DNA of 64,000 bases. Source: an uncultured Clostridia bacterium. Lineage in GTDB: Bacteria > Bacillota > Clostridia > Christensenellales > CAG-917. The position numbers and the translations under genes were made by a program. The stretch is taken from the NCBI GenBank assembly GCA_949286725.1, contig CASECZ010000002.1, forward strand, positions 62,001-126,000, written 5' to 3'. A model generated the notes under the pieces. That model had not been told where the DNA came from. It saw only the letters and a list, made by a program, of their open reading frames with translations, and ran no database searches. Shown here piece after piece: positions 45,296 to 54,468 of this stretch (positions within the stretch are counted from its first letter, which is position 1; the number at the start of each line of letters is the position of its first letter).

Positions 45296-46887
45296 ACAGA
45301 TATTTTTCCTGCACATTTTGCCGCTGTTCTGTTGTTCTTTTGAATATGGTCTTTATGGGTTTTGTATGCGCCTGTCGTATTTTTCGTTCTGTTTTTTTGT
45401 CATATGTCACGACTTCATTTTATATAATTCGCCGCTCCGCATTGCCGCACGGTTTTCTTGCCCGCTGTCCCTGGGGGCGGCAAAATGCCTTTTGCGCACA
45501 TGTTTGCTCTTTCGGGCTTTGTCTGTGTTTGTCGGGCAGGATTGATTTCGGACTTGCTTCGGTTGGTTTCCTTGCGTGTCTTTGCATCCGTATCTTAACC
45601 GAACGAGGACCCTTTCTTGCCTCGCGTACATTTTCGCACTTTGTTCGCTTTCGACGTCGTGCGGCAAAATATTATAGGTTTTTGGCTGATGTTTTCCTTG
45701 TTTTTCTACTTTTCGACAGGTTTTGCTTTTCGGAATATTTCGGATTTTGCGGCACCTTTGCGCGCGACGACTGTTTCCGCTTTGTTTCGACTTGTTTCGC
45801 CGCGAATTTATGCTTCTTTTGCATTCATAGGGACGCTTTATTGTGATTTCTTCGGCTTCTGCCGCCTTTACGGTGCGCCGCATCCTGCCGAAGCATCGTC
45901 TGCGCTGCAATTATTCGAGACGGCACTCGAAGCAAGCGGCGGAAAACAAATTGTGCCGAGCTGGCGGAAAAAAATTAGTTGCGATTGGGGATGGAAACAA
46001 AACAGCCGTGGCGCAGATGCGGTTGTCCGATGTAAGCAATACCGAAAACGGCGCGGAAAAACGGGAGGAGAAGACCATAAAGAGGGCGGCCAAAAGGTGG
46101 CGGGATGAGGGGTGAACGCCTTAAAGAAGGTCGACGGAAGACAAGGAGGCAAGCGACGGCAATGCAAGGATATATAAAATGCACATCGAAACTTAATTAG
46201 GGCGCGTGGGACAAAATGGATTTCGCGGCGGAAAGAGCAATGCGACAGTGCGACACGGAAGGAAAACGGGCAACAAGGATAAGCGATCAACGATAATCTT
46301 CATGATGAGCGAAAAGCAAGGACGCACCCTGCGCACAAGCACAAACTTATGGCGCAAGGGTGGTCGGACAAGGCGATATCGGTTGCTTCGGTGGATATTG
46401 TCAGGTTATGCTACATAGGTTGTTCGCGGATTTCCTTGAAAACAGGAAAAGTTTTGCATGTTTCTGCTGCTATTGTTTTGTTTTCGATATGCCGTTGATA
46501 TTATGCGGGCGGAACGAAGAATCTCCGCACACCAAACGCCGATGTATAACGGATATATGGTTATTCCGCAACGGACATGTGGCGCGCAGATGGTGCGCGG
46601 GGTACAGGCGGACAACTTGCGCAAGACGGGCAGACGACCGAGAAGAGCTTTTTCACAAAGAGTGAGCGGCTTTGACACAATGCGAGAAGTCCTTTTGCAA
46701 AACGCATGAAAGCGCATTGTTCGCGATGTCATACTTGACGGACGGGCCGTTTGTAAATGCCGAACGTACGACGTCACACACAAAGAGATGACATTATGTT
46801 GTGAAAGTCGTGCATTCGGACTGTGCGGAATTGGATTTGCGTCGCGGATATCGCGAAATTCGACGAGTTTGTCGCTTTCGTTCGATA

Positions 46888-46916
46888 TTGCTTTGCGGCA
46901 AGGGCTGTGTTATACT
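46888..46916 (+). promoter_or_regulatory. Sigma-A promoter of the acetyltransferase gene
   Basis: TTGCTT, 17-base spacer, TATACT; GGGAGG SD before the ATG at 46942. Confidence 0.6.
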
Positions 46917-46941
46917 GTCGGTGACATCATCGGGAGGCATT

Positions 46942-47583
46942 ATGAAAGAAAAAGACGAACAGCAACGGAGAATGGTTGCGGGAAAATTGTACAACTCCTC
47001 GGATACATGTCTGATTTTGTTGAGAACGCTCACGCGTTCGCGCGTGGACAGATACAACAGGACGCGCGCATGGCAAATCGTTACTCGGACGCGCCTCATC
47101 AAAAAGCTTTTCCCAAACGGCGGCAAAAGTCCGTTTTTCGAGCCGCCCATTCGCACCGAATACGGAGAAAACGTGACTTTCGGCGACAACTTTTATATGA
47201 ATTTCGGGTGTATGCTTCTGGATGTCGCACCCATAAAAATTGGCCACAACGTGATGTTCGGTCCAAACGTGATTGTTGCAACACCGTGTCATCCTCTGGT
47301 TGCGCAGGAGAGAATAATGCACAATTACGACGACGGTTTTCATTGCTGGGAATACGCAAAACCCATAGAAATCGGCGACAACGTCTGGATTGCGTCTTCG
47401 GTGACGGTCTGCGGCGGTGTTAAAATCGGGTCGAACTCCGTTATTGCCGCAGGCAGTGTCGTCGTGCGCGACATCCCCGAAGGGGTGCTCGCGGGCGGCG
47501 TTCCCGCAAAAGTCATACGTCCCATTACCGACGAAGACAGAATGTTTGCCGCACAAAACATCGCTCCGCCAACAGGCGAATAA
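46942..47583 (+). CDS. Maltose/galactoside O-acetyltransferase family protein
   Basis: 213 residues from the ATG after GGGAGG; a longer frame would begin upstream of the promoter. The N-terminal Mac domain (EKDEQQRRMVAGKLYNSSD) is followed by left-handed beta-helix hexapeptide repeats ([LIV]-G-x-x-x-x), e.g. IKIGHNVMFGPNVIV and IEIGDNVWIASSVTV, and by the acetyl-CoA site GVPAKVIRPI. The catalytic His is in VATPCHPL. It acetylates sugars such as maltose or glucose, usually to detoxify unused sugars. Single gene with terminator; first gene to the right of the putative origin. Confidence 0.88.
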   Translation: MKEKDEQQRRMVAGKLYNSSDTCLILLRTLTRSRVDRYNRTRAWQIVTRTRLIKKLFPNGGKSPFFEPPIRTEYGENVTFGDNFYMNFGCMLLDVAPIKIGHNVMFGPNVIVATPCHPLVAQERIMHNYDDGFHCWEYAKPIEIGDNVWIASSVTVCGGVKIGSNSVIAAGSVVVRDIPEGVLAGGVPAKVIRPITDEDRMFAAQNIAPPTGE

Positions 47584-47608
47584 TCCTGTTGCGGTATTGC
47601 ATTGTTTT

Positions 47609-47637
47609 CAAACGCCGTCTCCCTGACGGCGTTTTTA
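47609..47637 (+). terminator. Terminator of the acetyltransferase gene
   Basis: AACGCCGTC / GACGGCGTTTTT hairpin. Confidence 0.8.
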
Positions 47638-47965
47638 ATGTTCGTTTTTCTTGCCGCGTCACTTTGTCATACACATTTATACGAGAAGTTCGAATGCGGA
47701 AGTTTGCAATGGCGATTTCGGCGACTCCCGCGCGTTTAAGTCGTATACAGGCATATACGCGCGCTCGTCCTCCCTCGTCGGCTTGCCCGACGCAAAATTC
47801 ATATGTATCGTTATATTTAGATTTATATTGTGCGTTGCCGAGATTTATGTTGTTTGAGAATTGTCCTTTGCTTTGTTTCGGGGAAACAAATGGCATTCGG
47901 AAATGTATGGTCAAAAAGGCATTGTCATACGTCCGTCGAAAACGGCGCCGACAACAAACCAAACA
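47638..47965. other. Non-coding stretch between convergent genes
   Basis: About 330 bases without a supported gene. I see no promoter, repeat or RNA; short open frames here lack SD sequences and known domains. Confidence 0.4.
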
Positions 47966-48003
47966 AAAAGCGCGCATTTATTATTTTCGATATATGCGCG
48001 CTT
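47964..48003 (-). terminator. mtnN terminator
   Basis: On the minus strand AAGCGCGCAT / ATGCGCGCTT followed by TTTG. It is about 65 bases past the stop codon. Confidence 0.65.
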
Positions 48004-48070
48004 CGGCTGAACATAACCGTGTGCCGTTTCGCATACGTTCGGCTTTCGGTCTGTCTTGTGAATTCGAACG

Positions 48071-48796
48071 TCAGATTTTGGCAGGTGGCAGCGGCGCCGC
48101 CTTCTCGTCGGCAAGAGCTTTCAGCAGATAGGGCAGGACTTCCTCGTAGTTCGTTATGCCCTTTTCGAGCACTTCGCCGAAGCTGACCGTCGCCTCTTCG
48201 TCTGCGCCGTCGGATACGACTTTCAGCGAAAACACGGGGACGTTGTTGCGTTCCGCGGCGAGGCATATTCCCGCTATTTCCATTTCGCAGATGTCCGCGC
48301 CGAAGGTGTCGCGCAAAAACGCTTTGGTTGCGCTGTCGGCAACGAATTTGTCTCCGCTTGCCGCAACCACGTTGCGCAGTTTGTAGGGCAGCAGGGCGCG
48401 GAGTTTGTCCGCAATCTGTTTGTCGGTGTAGAAATACGGCGAATCTTTGCCGTCGTAGCACCCGAGAGGCGTACCGTTTACCGCGCTGATATCGAACTGA
48501 TGATGCACGGCGCGTTCCACCACTATGAGTTCGCCCACGCTCAACGCGGGATTGAGCGAGCCAACAAAACCGAAGTTTACGATTGCTTCCACGTCGAACA
48601 GGTCGACCAACAACTGCACGGCAAGCGCGGCGCGAATTTCGCCTATACCGGAAGTCGCGAGATATATGGTGTGTCCTTCCGCTTCGATTTGTTTGATTGC
48701 AACGCCCGACACGCAGTCTTCGGCGACCACGTTTCCGAGTTTCCGATAGACGGGCAGGGTTTCTTCCGCCATGGCGGTGATAATGCCGATTCTCAT
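48071..48796 (-). CDS. mtnN: 5-methylthioadenosine/S-adenosylhomocysteine nucleosidase
   Basis: 241 residues from the ATG at 48796, placed by the GGAGG SD and by the family N-terminus IGIITAMAEE (catalytic Glu at the end). The G-F-V-G-S motif (~75), the substrate motif CEMEIAGI (~175), and the catalytic aspartate segment VVSDGADEEA (~198) are intact. It splits MTA and SAH to adenine and a thioribose sugar, feeding methionine salvage and the activated methyl cycle. Single gene. Confidence 0.93.
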   Translation of the reverse strand: MRIGIITAMAEETLPVYRKLGNVVAEDCVSGVAIKQIEAEGHTIYLATSGIGEIRAALAVQLLVDLFDVEAIVNFGFVGSLNPALSVGELIVVERAVHHQFDISAVNGTPLGCYDGKDSPYFYTDKQIADKLRALLPYKLRNVVAASGDKFVADSATKAFLRDTFGADICEMEIAGICLAAERNNVPVFSLKVVSDGADEEATVSFGEVLEKGITNYEEVLPYLLKALADEKAAPLPPAKI

Positions 48797-48995
48797 AAGC
48801 GCCTCCGTAGTTATGATATCACTTTTCCGTCTTGCGGGCAATACGTGTCCGCGCGGAGGTCAAAAATTTTTTGATACGCCATTTTTTTGCGCAAACACGA
48901 CATTTATCGTGCGCAAATTACAGATAAACGCCGCGTTTTGAAAGTTTTTCCGTCTTTTCGCGGAAGCGCGCCCGCAAACGACCGCGCGCGGACGG

Positions 48996-49024
48996 TTGCG
49001 GAAAGCGCGTTTTGATGATATTAT
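48996..49024 (+). promoter_or_regulatory. Leaderless promoter of the MFS-rsmG pair
   Basis: TTGCGG, 17-base spacer, TATTAT ending 6 bases (TTTTTT) before the ATG at 49031. The predicted transcript start is at or beside the start codon. Confidence 0.6.
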
Positions 49025-49030
49025 TTTTTT

Positions 49031-50542
49031 ATGAAGTTCAACTGGAAACGAACACTGCTTTGCTCTTTGGCTTTCGGATGGATTTCCCTCTTTTGGGGGT
49101 CTTATGACGCTATCATGCAATCCATCGACTACGACGTGTTCGGGCTCAACTCCGTGTGGCACGGCATTATCATCGCCGCCGACAACATACTGGGATTGTT
49201 CCTTCTGCCCCTCTTCGGCAAACTCTCGGACAAAACGAAAACTCCGTTCGGCAGCCGCAAACCGTATATCGTCATCGGTACCGTGATTTCGATGATAGGT
49301 TTTGCGGGCGTCTGTGTTTTCGCGTCGCTCGGGAAGCAGTATTTCGTGCCCTTCATAATCTGTCTCCTGATTACGCTTGCGTCGATGGCGGCGTACCGCT
49401 CGCCCGCGCTTGCGCTCGTGCCCGACATCAACCCCGACCGTTTCCGCAGTATGGCGAACGCGGTGAGCAATATCGTGTCGGTCGTTCTGACCGTCGTCGC
49501 CATGCTGTATTTCTACGTCTTCATGATGTTCGACGGATACTACGCGATAGGAGCGGCGTTCATCGTCACCACGTTCGTGATGCTGATATGGTTCTGCGCA
49601 ACCGTCCACGAACCGAAGTTCAAAACCGACATGCTCGCCGAATGCGAAAAGGCGGAAGAAGAAGAGAAAATCATAGCGGAGCGCAAACGTCTCAACAGCG
49701 AAATCATGGACTCCTCCACCGAACAGGTGCAGAAGGAAATCATGTTCAGCAAAAATCACGCGCTGGACGTGCAATCCTTCACCGAGGACAGCCTGCTTCA
49801 CCTGCCGAACTTCGACGCCGCGCTCAGTCACGAATATCTTTCGCGCAGGAAAGAGCGGAAGCTGGAAAACCGCACGGGCGGACCCGGCAGAAGAACGCTG
49901 CGCACGAGCAGGAACTTCAACCGCTTCTGCATACTTGCCGTCGTGTTCTGCTTCTATATGACGTACAACGCGCTGACGTCCAACTTCATAAAATATGCGG
50001 AATTCATACTCGGGTTCAAACAAAACGAGGCCATTATTCCCCTCATTCTCGCGCAAGCCGCCGCAATGGTGGCGTTCCCGCTGGCAAGCCTGCTGTCCAC
50101 CAAAATCGGCAGGAAATACACGATTATTATCGGCTTTGCGATTATGATTGCCGCATTCTCCGGGAGCATAGCGTTCTCGACCCCACACCCTGCGCTCTAC
50201 ATCATATTCATGGTTCTCGGCGTCAGCTTCGGGCTTGTGATGGTCAACATCTACCCCTTCTTCCTCGAAACGTCAAAATCGGAGAAAATCGGCGAGGATA
50301 CGGGTATTTTCTCCATGGCGATGACGGTTGCCATGGTCATAACCCCCATTCTTTCGGGCGCACTCATCACGGCGACGGACGGCTGGTTCGGCGGCGGCGC
50401 GAACGCGGGATTCCGAATCTTGTTCCCGTACAGCATAGTTTTCCTCGCGCTCGCATTCGTGCTCACATTCTTCATCAAAAACACTCATCCCGCGAAAAAG
50501 ACCAAACAGGGATTGGAGGTGCTGGATGTCGACCTCGATTGA
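49031..50542 (+). CDS. MFS transporter, GPH/SLC45-like sugar transporter family
   Basis: 503 residues with 12 predicted membrane segments and a long, charged cytosolic loop (~205-300) between halves, rich in Glu/Lys. The loop-2 motif GKLSDKTKTPFGSRKPYI (~63-80) matches the D-R-x-G-x-R-[RK]-P signature of the glycoside-pentoside-hexuronide and SLC45 families. A sugar is the likely substrate. No sugar genes are adjacent; instead its last 17 bases overlap rsmG. It has no SD; the -10 lies 6 bases upstream of the ATG. Confidence 0.78.
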   Translation: MKFNWKRTLLCSLAFGWISLFWGSYDAIMQSIDYDVFGLNSVWHGIIIAADNILGLFLLPLFGKLSDKTKTPFGSRKPYIVIGTVISMIGFAGVCVFASLGKQYFVPFIICLLITLASMAAYRSPALALVPDINPDRFRSMANAVSNIVSVVLTVVAMLYFYVFMMFDGYYAIGAAFIVTTFVMLIWFCATVHEPKFKTDMLAECEKAEEEEKIIAERKRLNSEIMDSSTEQVQKEIMFSKNHALDVQSFTEDSLLHLPNFDAALSHEYLSRRKERKLENRTGGPGRRTLRTSRNFNRFCILAVVFCFYMTYNALTSNFIKYAEFILGFKQNEAIIPLILAQAAAMVAFPLASLLSTKIGRKYTIIIGFAIMIAAFSGSIAFSTPHPALYIIFMVLGVSFGLVMVNIYPFFLETSKSEKIGEDTGIFSMAMTVAMVITPILSGALITATDGWFGGGANAGFRILFPYSIVFLALAFVLTFFIKNTHPAKKTKQGLEVLDVDLD

Positions 50543-51227
50543 CCGCAGCCTTCTGATATCGGCGGCGACGGCGCTCGGCGCACCCGTCGACGATAAAATC
50601 GCGAACACCCTCGATACCTTTTTCGGATTGGTTGCCTCGACCAACGAAAAGTTCAACCTTACGGCAATAACGGACGCGGCATCGTTTACGGAAAAACATC
50701 TGATAGACAGCCTTGCCGCGGCAGACCTCATTCCCGCCGATGCGCGCGTTGCGGACATCGGTGCGGGGGCGGGCTTCCCGTCCGTGCCGCTCGCCGTCGT
50801 CCGTCCCGACATATCCGTCACGGCGATCGACTCGACGGAGAAAAAGGCGAACTTCATCTCGCAGGCGGCAAAGGAACTGGGGTTGAACAATCTCTCCTCC
50901 GTGGCGGGCAGAGCAGAGGAGCTCACCTCGCTGCGCGATACGTTCGACGTTGTCTCGGCGCGAGCCGTTGCCTCCCTTCCCGTGCTTTGCGAACTTGCGT
51001 TGCCCCTGTTGAAAAAGGGCGGTTTGTTCCTTGCCTACAAAACCGACCTGTCGGAGGTCGCCTCTGCAAAACATGCGCTCACCGTGCTCGGCGGAACAAC
51101 GAAAGGCGCAAAGGAATACGCCCTGCCGTCGGGCGACAAGCGCGCCGTCATCGTCATCGAAAAGACGCGACCCACACCCGCCGCATATCCGCGCAGGTAT
51201 TCCAAAATCAAATCGTCGCCGCTGTAA
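50526..51227 (+). CDS. rsmG: 16S rRNA (guanine527-N7)-methyltransferase
   Basis: 233 residues, standard RsmG. It has an N-terminal helical cap, then the SAM-binding motif VADIGAGAGFPSVPLAV (~75-91), ALTAIDSTEKKANFI-like strand 2, and the catalytic-loop SARAVASLPVL. It methylates G527 of 16S rRNA, and its loss gives low-level streptomycin resistance. GGAGGTG inside the MFS gene is its SD. rsmG normally follows mnmG; here it has moved ~31 kb away to the other side of the putative origin. Confidence 0.94.
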   Translation: MSTSIDRSLLISAATALGAPVDDKIANTLDTFFGLVASTNEKFNLTAITDAASFTEKHLIDSLAAADLIPADARVADIGAGAGFPSVPLAVVRPDISVTAIDSTEKKANFISQAAKELGLNNLSSVAGRAEELTSLRDTFDVVSARAVASLPVLCELALPLLKKGGLFLAYKTDLSEVASAKHALTVLGGTTKGAKEYALPSGDKRAVIVIEKTRPTPAAYPRRYSKIKSSPL

Positions 51228-51280
51228 GCCGCGGTGCTTTTTTTGCTCGTTTTTGTGTTTATCGGATTGTTTTGATAAAA

Positions 51281-51306
51281 TAAACCCCCGCTTTTGCGGG
51301 GGTTTT
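51281..51306. terminator. Bidirectional terminator between rsmG and parB
   Basis: AAACCCCCGC / GCGGGGGTTTT hairpin, loop TTTT. Confidence 0.85.
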
Positions 51307-51327
51307 GTTTGTTGTCGACCCTTTCGC

Positions 51328-52221
51328 TCAGAGTTTCTCGTTGAGTTTCAGTATCTGAACGAGCGCGTGAATTCTGTCTATGTCGTCCTCGTTGAAATAG
51401 TCGATTATTATTCTGCCTTTCTTGTCGTTGCCGAGCAGTTTGACCTTTGTGGCAAAGATGCGCTTCATGTCGTTGACCATTTCTTTCAGTTCGACGGAAA
51501 CCTCTCTCTCTTTTCTGGGTCCGCCGGGGATTGCCTTGCGGGTGAAATACAACCTTACGCGGTTTTCGATTTCACGCACCGTGAGCTTGTTGTCGCACGC
51601 CTGCTTTGCCAGATTGATGAGATAGTCCTTGTCGTCGATGGAGATTATCGCTCTCGCGTGACCCGGCGACAGAGACCCGTCGCGCACCATCTCAGTGACC
51701 TCTTTGGGCAGTTGCAACAGACGGAGCGTGTTGGTGACATACGGGCGGGATTTGCCTATTCTCAACGCGACGTCCTCTTGCGTGAGCCCGTGGTTCTCCA
51801 TTAGTTCGCGCATACCTTCCGCGGCTTCGATTGCGTTCAGGTCTTCTCTGTGCAGATTTTCGATGAGCGAGATTTCCTGTATCTGCTGGTCGGTGAATTC
51901 GCGGATGATTGCGGGCACCTTTTTCAATCCCGCCATTGTCGCCGCTCTGAAACGGCGCTCGCCGGCGATGATAAGATATCTGCCGTTGTCCTGCTTGACG
52001 AGCAGAAGCGGTTGCAGCACGCCGTACGTTGCGATAGAGGACGCCATTTCTTTCAGGCTCTCTTCGTTGAACGTTTTTCTCGGCTGGTTGGGGTTGCGGT
52101 CGATTGCGGATATCTCCACTTCGACGGTGGGCATATCTTTTACGTCGACTCTTACGTTTTCTTCGTTGTCGGTGAAAAGCGCGCTCAGCCCTTTTCCGCC
52201 GAGTCCTCCTTTGACTGCCAT
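51328..52221 (-). CDS. parB: Chromosome-partitioning protein ParB (Spo0J)
   Basis: 297 residues. The N-terminal CTP-binding ParB/Srx fold has the GERRFRAATMAG box (~85-96) and NPNQPRKTF. The helix-turn-helix that reads parS is ~135-190 (LTQEDVALRIGKSRPYVTN). The C-terminal dimer domain ends with a short leucine-rich helix. It loads on the parS sites 6-7 kb away and slides outward with SMC. It is transcribed after parA, 7 bases apart, on the lagging strand with respect to the putative origin. Confidence 0.95.
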   Translation of the reverse strand: MAVKGGLGGKGLSALFTDNEENVRVDVKDMPTVEVEISAIDRNPNQPRKTFNEESLKEMASSIATYGVLQPLLLVKQDNGRYLIIAGERRFRAATMAGLKKVPAIIREFTDQQIQEISLIENLHREDLNAIEAAEGMRELMENHGLTQEDVALRIGKSRPYVTNTLRLLQLPKEVTEMVRDGSLSPGHARAIISIDDKDYLINLAKQACDNKLTVREIENRVRLYFTRKAIPGGPRKEREVSVELKEMVNDMKRIFATKVKLLGNDKKGRIIIDYFNEDDIDRIHALVQILKLNEKL

Positions 52222-52228
52222 AACTACC

Positions 52229-52996
52229 TCACTTTATTTTTCGGATAAATTCTTCCGCCAGCGACTCGTAGGCTTTTGCGCCGGCGCATTTTCTGTCGTA
52301 AAGCACGACGGGTTTTCCGTAACTGGGGGCTTCGGCAAGGCGCACGTTGCGCGGTATTTTGGTGGAAAACACTTTGCTGCCGAAGAGTTTTTCTATTTCC
52401 TCCGTGACGCCTTTGGAGAGTTTGGAGCGGTTGTCGTACAGCGTCAGCACCACTCCTTCGACCTCTATTGTCGGATTGAGGAATTTTTTGACGAGTTTTA
52501 TCGTGTTCATCATCTGCGAAAGTCCTTCGAGGGCAAAGTATTCGCTCTGAATGGGCACAATCACTCCGTTGCTTGCCGCAAGTGCGTTGACCGTCAGCAA
52601 CCCGAGCGAAGGAGGGCAGTCGATGAATATGTAGTCATATACGTCTTTTACTTCCGCTATTTTTTCTTCGAGCACGCGCTCTCTTCCGATAACGACCTGC
52701 GCAAGTTCGAGTTCCGCCCCGGCAAGGTCGGACGATGCGGGAAGAAGAAACAGGTTTTCCACTTCACAGGCGCGGATTGCGTCTTTTGCCACCATATCGT
52801 TGCAGAGGACTTCGTAGAGGGAGTTTTTGTCCTTCCTGTCGAAAAATCCGAGCGAACTCGACGCGTTGCCCTGCGGGTCGGTGTCCACAAGCAACACCTT
52901 CTTTCCGCCGAGCGCGACATAGGCTGCAAGATTGACGCACGTCGTCGTTTTGCCGACGCCGCCCTTCTGATTGGAAACCGCAATAACTTTTGCCAT
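52229..52996 (-). CDS. parA: Chromosome-partitioning ATPase ParA (Soj)
   Basis: 255 residues from the ATG at 52996; a longer in-frame start would include the promoter. The deviant Walker A motif KGGVGKTTT is at ~11-19, Walker A-prime VLLVDTDPQGN at ~36-46, and Walker B YIFIDCPPSL near 118. It is a DNA-binding dimerising ATPase that works with ParB and tunes DnaA. No SD; a -10 box ends 6 bases before the ATG, so the mRNA is probably leaderless. Confidence 0.95.
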   Translation of the reverse strand: MAKVIAVSNQKGGVGKTTTCVNLAAYVALGGKKVLLVDTDPQGNASSSLGFFDRKDKNSLYEVLCNDMVAKDAIRACEVENLFLLPASSDLAGAELELAQVVIGRERVLEEKIAEVKDVYDYIFIDCPPSLGLLTVNALAASNGVIVPIQSEYFALEGLSQMMNTIKLVKKFLNPTIEVEGVVLTLYDNRSKLSKGVTEEIEKLFGSKVFSTKIPRNVRLAEAPSYGKPVVLYDRKCAGAKAYESLAEEFIRKIK

Positions 52997-53002
52997 ACCG
53001 AA

Positions 53003-53031
53003 ATTATACAATAGGGCAGTTTCAAATTCAA
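53003..53031 (-). promoter_or_regulatory. Leaderless promoter of parA-parB
   Basis: On the minus strand: TTGAAT (53026-53031), 17-base spacer, TATAAT (53003-53008), then 6 bases to the ATG. Confidence 0.65.
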
Positions 53032-53237
53032 GTTGTTTCACAAAAAAGTTTCACATTGAGACTTTATCGCCCTTTTTTCGCTTCGGTTCGGCAGGGTGTG
53101 CACAACTTGTCTTCCGTGTTGACCGATTGTCGATTTCTTCATCGGTTTGTGCACATCGGATTTTCGCCTTTTTTCAACATCTTGATTTTTCTGGGCGGCT
53201 CGTTCACAACAAGTTGTAGTCGCCGAATTTTTTCCAC
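53032..53237. other. dnaN upstream region with two DnaA boxes, alternative origin candidate
   Basis: TGTGCACAA at 53097-53105 and TTGTGCACA at 53147-53155, each an exact TTRTNCACA match, form an inverted pair about 42 bases apart, followed by AT-rich sequence and the dnaN promoter. The boxes could also be a DnaA-controlled promoter site. I see no third exact box. Confidence 0.45.
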
Positions 53238-53266
53238 TTGTCAACATCACTTATGTATGCTATTAT
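53238..53266 (+). promoter_or_regulatory. Sigma-A promoter of dnaN
   Basis: TTGTCA, 17-base spacer, TATTAT. Leader of about 30 bases with a modest AGGCG SD. Confidence 0.65.
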
Positions 53267-53302
53267 TATTAAAAACAATAAATTATAAAAACAGGCGAAA
53301 AA

Positions 53303-54403
53303 ATGAAAGTTATCTGTCAGGGCAACGAGCTCAGCGACGCACTTGCAAAAGTCACGAAAGCTTTGCCGTTAAAAAGAAGCAACCCCATTCTCGACGGAGT
53401 AAAACTCACCGCAAGCGGTGACACGCTTACTCTTTTCGCCACCGATCTGGAACTTGCCATCGAAAAGAAAATCAATGCGGAAGTTCTCATCGAAGGAGAG
53501 TGTGTCGTTCCCGGCAAACTGTTTGCCGACTACGCGAAAAAGGTCGAATCCGAACAGCTCGAACTCGATGCAACGGCGGAGAGCAAACTCGTCATCCGCT
53601 ATCTCGACAGCGACGTCACGATAAAAGGTTACGACGCGGCGGATTATCCCGTTTTCAAGGACGTGGCGAAGGAAAAATCCTTCATAATCCTCAAAAAAGA
53701 CCTCAAAGAACTCATCAACAAAATCATATTCAACGTCGCGACCGACGAGGCGAGACCTTCTCTTCGCGGATGCTGTCTAAACATCAAAGAAAACGAAGTT
53801 GAAGGCGTGGCGTCCGACGGATACCGTCTTGCGCTTGCAAAGATGCCCATAAAAAACAACGGCATCATCGACACCATCGTCGTCCCCGCAAAGAGCATGA
53901 TGGAACTGAGCCGTCTCATTGACGACGACGAGGAGAGCATGACCGTGTACGTCGACAACAATTACGTCATGGTCGACCTCTTCCACACCAAAATCGTGAC
54001 GCGTCTCATCGCCGAGACCTACATCAGCTATTCCAAAATCATACAGACCGCGTTCAACACCGAAGTCACCATCGACAAAAAGATTTTCGAGAACGCAATC
54101 GACCGCGTCGCGCTCATCAACCGCAGTTCCAAAAAATCCTGCGTCAAGTTCGACATCAAAGAGGACAGCATGAACCTCAGCGCGGAGAGCGAGGACGGCA
54201 CCATCAACGAGCGCGTGCCCATTTCCCTCAAAGGCAAGGATCTGACCGCGGGCTTCAACAGCAGGTTTGTTATGGAATGCATGAAGGCAATCGACGAGGA
54301 ATTCGTGACGTTCAATTTCACCACGTCGACGTCTCCCGTCATCATAAAAGGCTCGACCGACAGTTGGCTTTACCTCATTCTGCCGCTCAGAGTAATTGTT
54401 TGA
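53303..54403 (+). CDS. dnaN: DNA polymerase III beta subunit (sliding clamp)
   Basis: 366 residues, three clamp domains as usual. The start is MKVICQGNELSDAL, followed by PILDGVKL, LTLFATDLELAI, and the end LILPLRVIV, in place of the common PMR-L end. It is the processivity clamp for replication and repair. It points rightward, on the leading strand for an origin at ~45.9 kb. The usual neighbour dnaA is downstream and reversed. Confidence 0.96.
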   Translation: MKVICQGNELSDALAKVTKALPLKRSNPILDGVKLTASGDTLTLFATDLELAIEKKINAEVLIEGECVVPGKLFADYAKKVESEQLELDATAESKLVIRYLDSDVTIKGYDAADYPVFKDVAKEKSFIILKKDLKELINKIIFNVATDEARPSLRGCCLNIKENEVEGVASDGYRLALAKMPIKNNGIIDTIVVPAKSMMELSRLIDDDEESMTVYVDNNYVMVDLFHTKIVTRLIAETYISYSKIIQTAFNTEVTIDKKIFENAIDRVALINRSSKKSCVKFDIKEDSMNLSAESEDGTINERVPISLKGKDLTAGFNSRFVMECMKAIDEEFVTFNFTTSTSPVIIKGSTDSWLYLILPLRVIV

Positions 54404-54468
54404 AAATCGAGTTTATTGTCTGAAAACGACAAATAAACACGAAGTTTTGATAAAAATAAAAAAACAAC

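Larger units (their letters stand above)
42998..46887. other. Gene-poor region, probable replication origin (oriC) and segregation region
   Basis: Nearly 3.9 kb without a convincing gene, inside a chromosome that is otherwise densely coding. Left of ~45.9 kb the plus strand is C/T-rich (43081-43140 has 25 C and 13 G; 43201-43260 has 31 C and 12 G). Right of it it is G/A-rich (46081-46140 has 27 G and 9 C). Three parS sites, three tandem 12-mers, three TACAGCAATTT copies and AT-rich stretches (e.g. 43264-43345, 44940-44990) lie within. Flanking genes point away from it on the left, and MFS-rsmG, dnaN and recF point away on the right. DnaA boxes are few: one exact TTRTNCACA match and one near match. 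The origin call rests on skew and parS. Confidence 0.55.

Noticed and set aside
45165..45410. A small frame containing F-H-V-K-H
   Set aside because: The motif is only parS read as codons. No SD and no known domain.
45340..45910. Overlapping 150-170-residue frames on both strands in the origin-like region
   Set aside because: They reflect extreme strand composition (T/C-rich plus strand), lack ribosome sites and resemble no family.
46206..46783. Several short frames between the skew switch and the acetyltransferase gene
   Set aside because: No SD, no domain, and composition follows the G/A-rich background.
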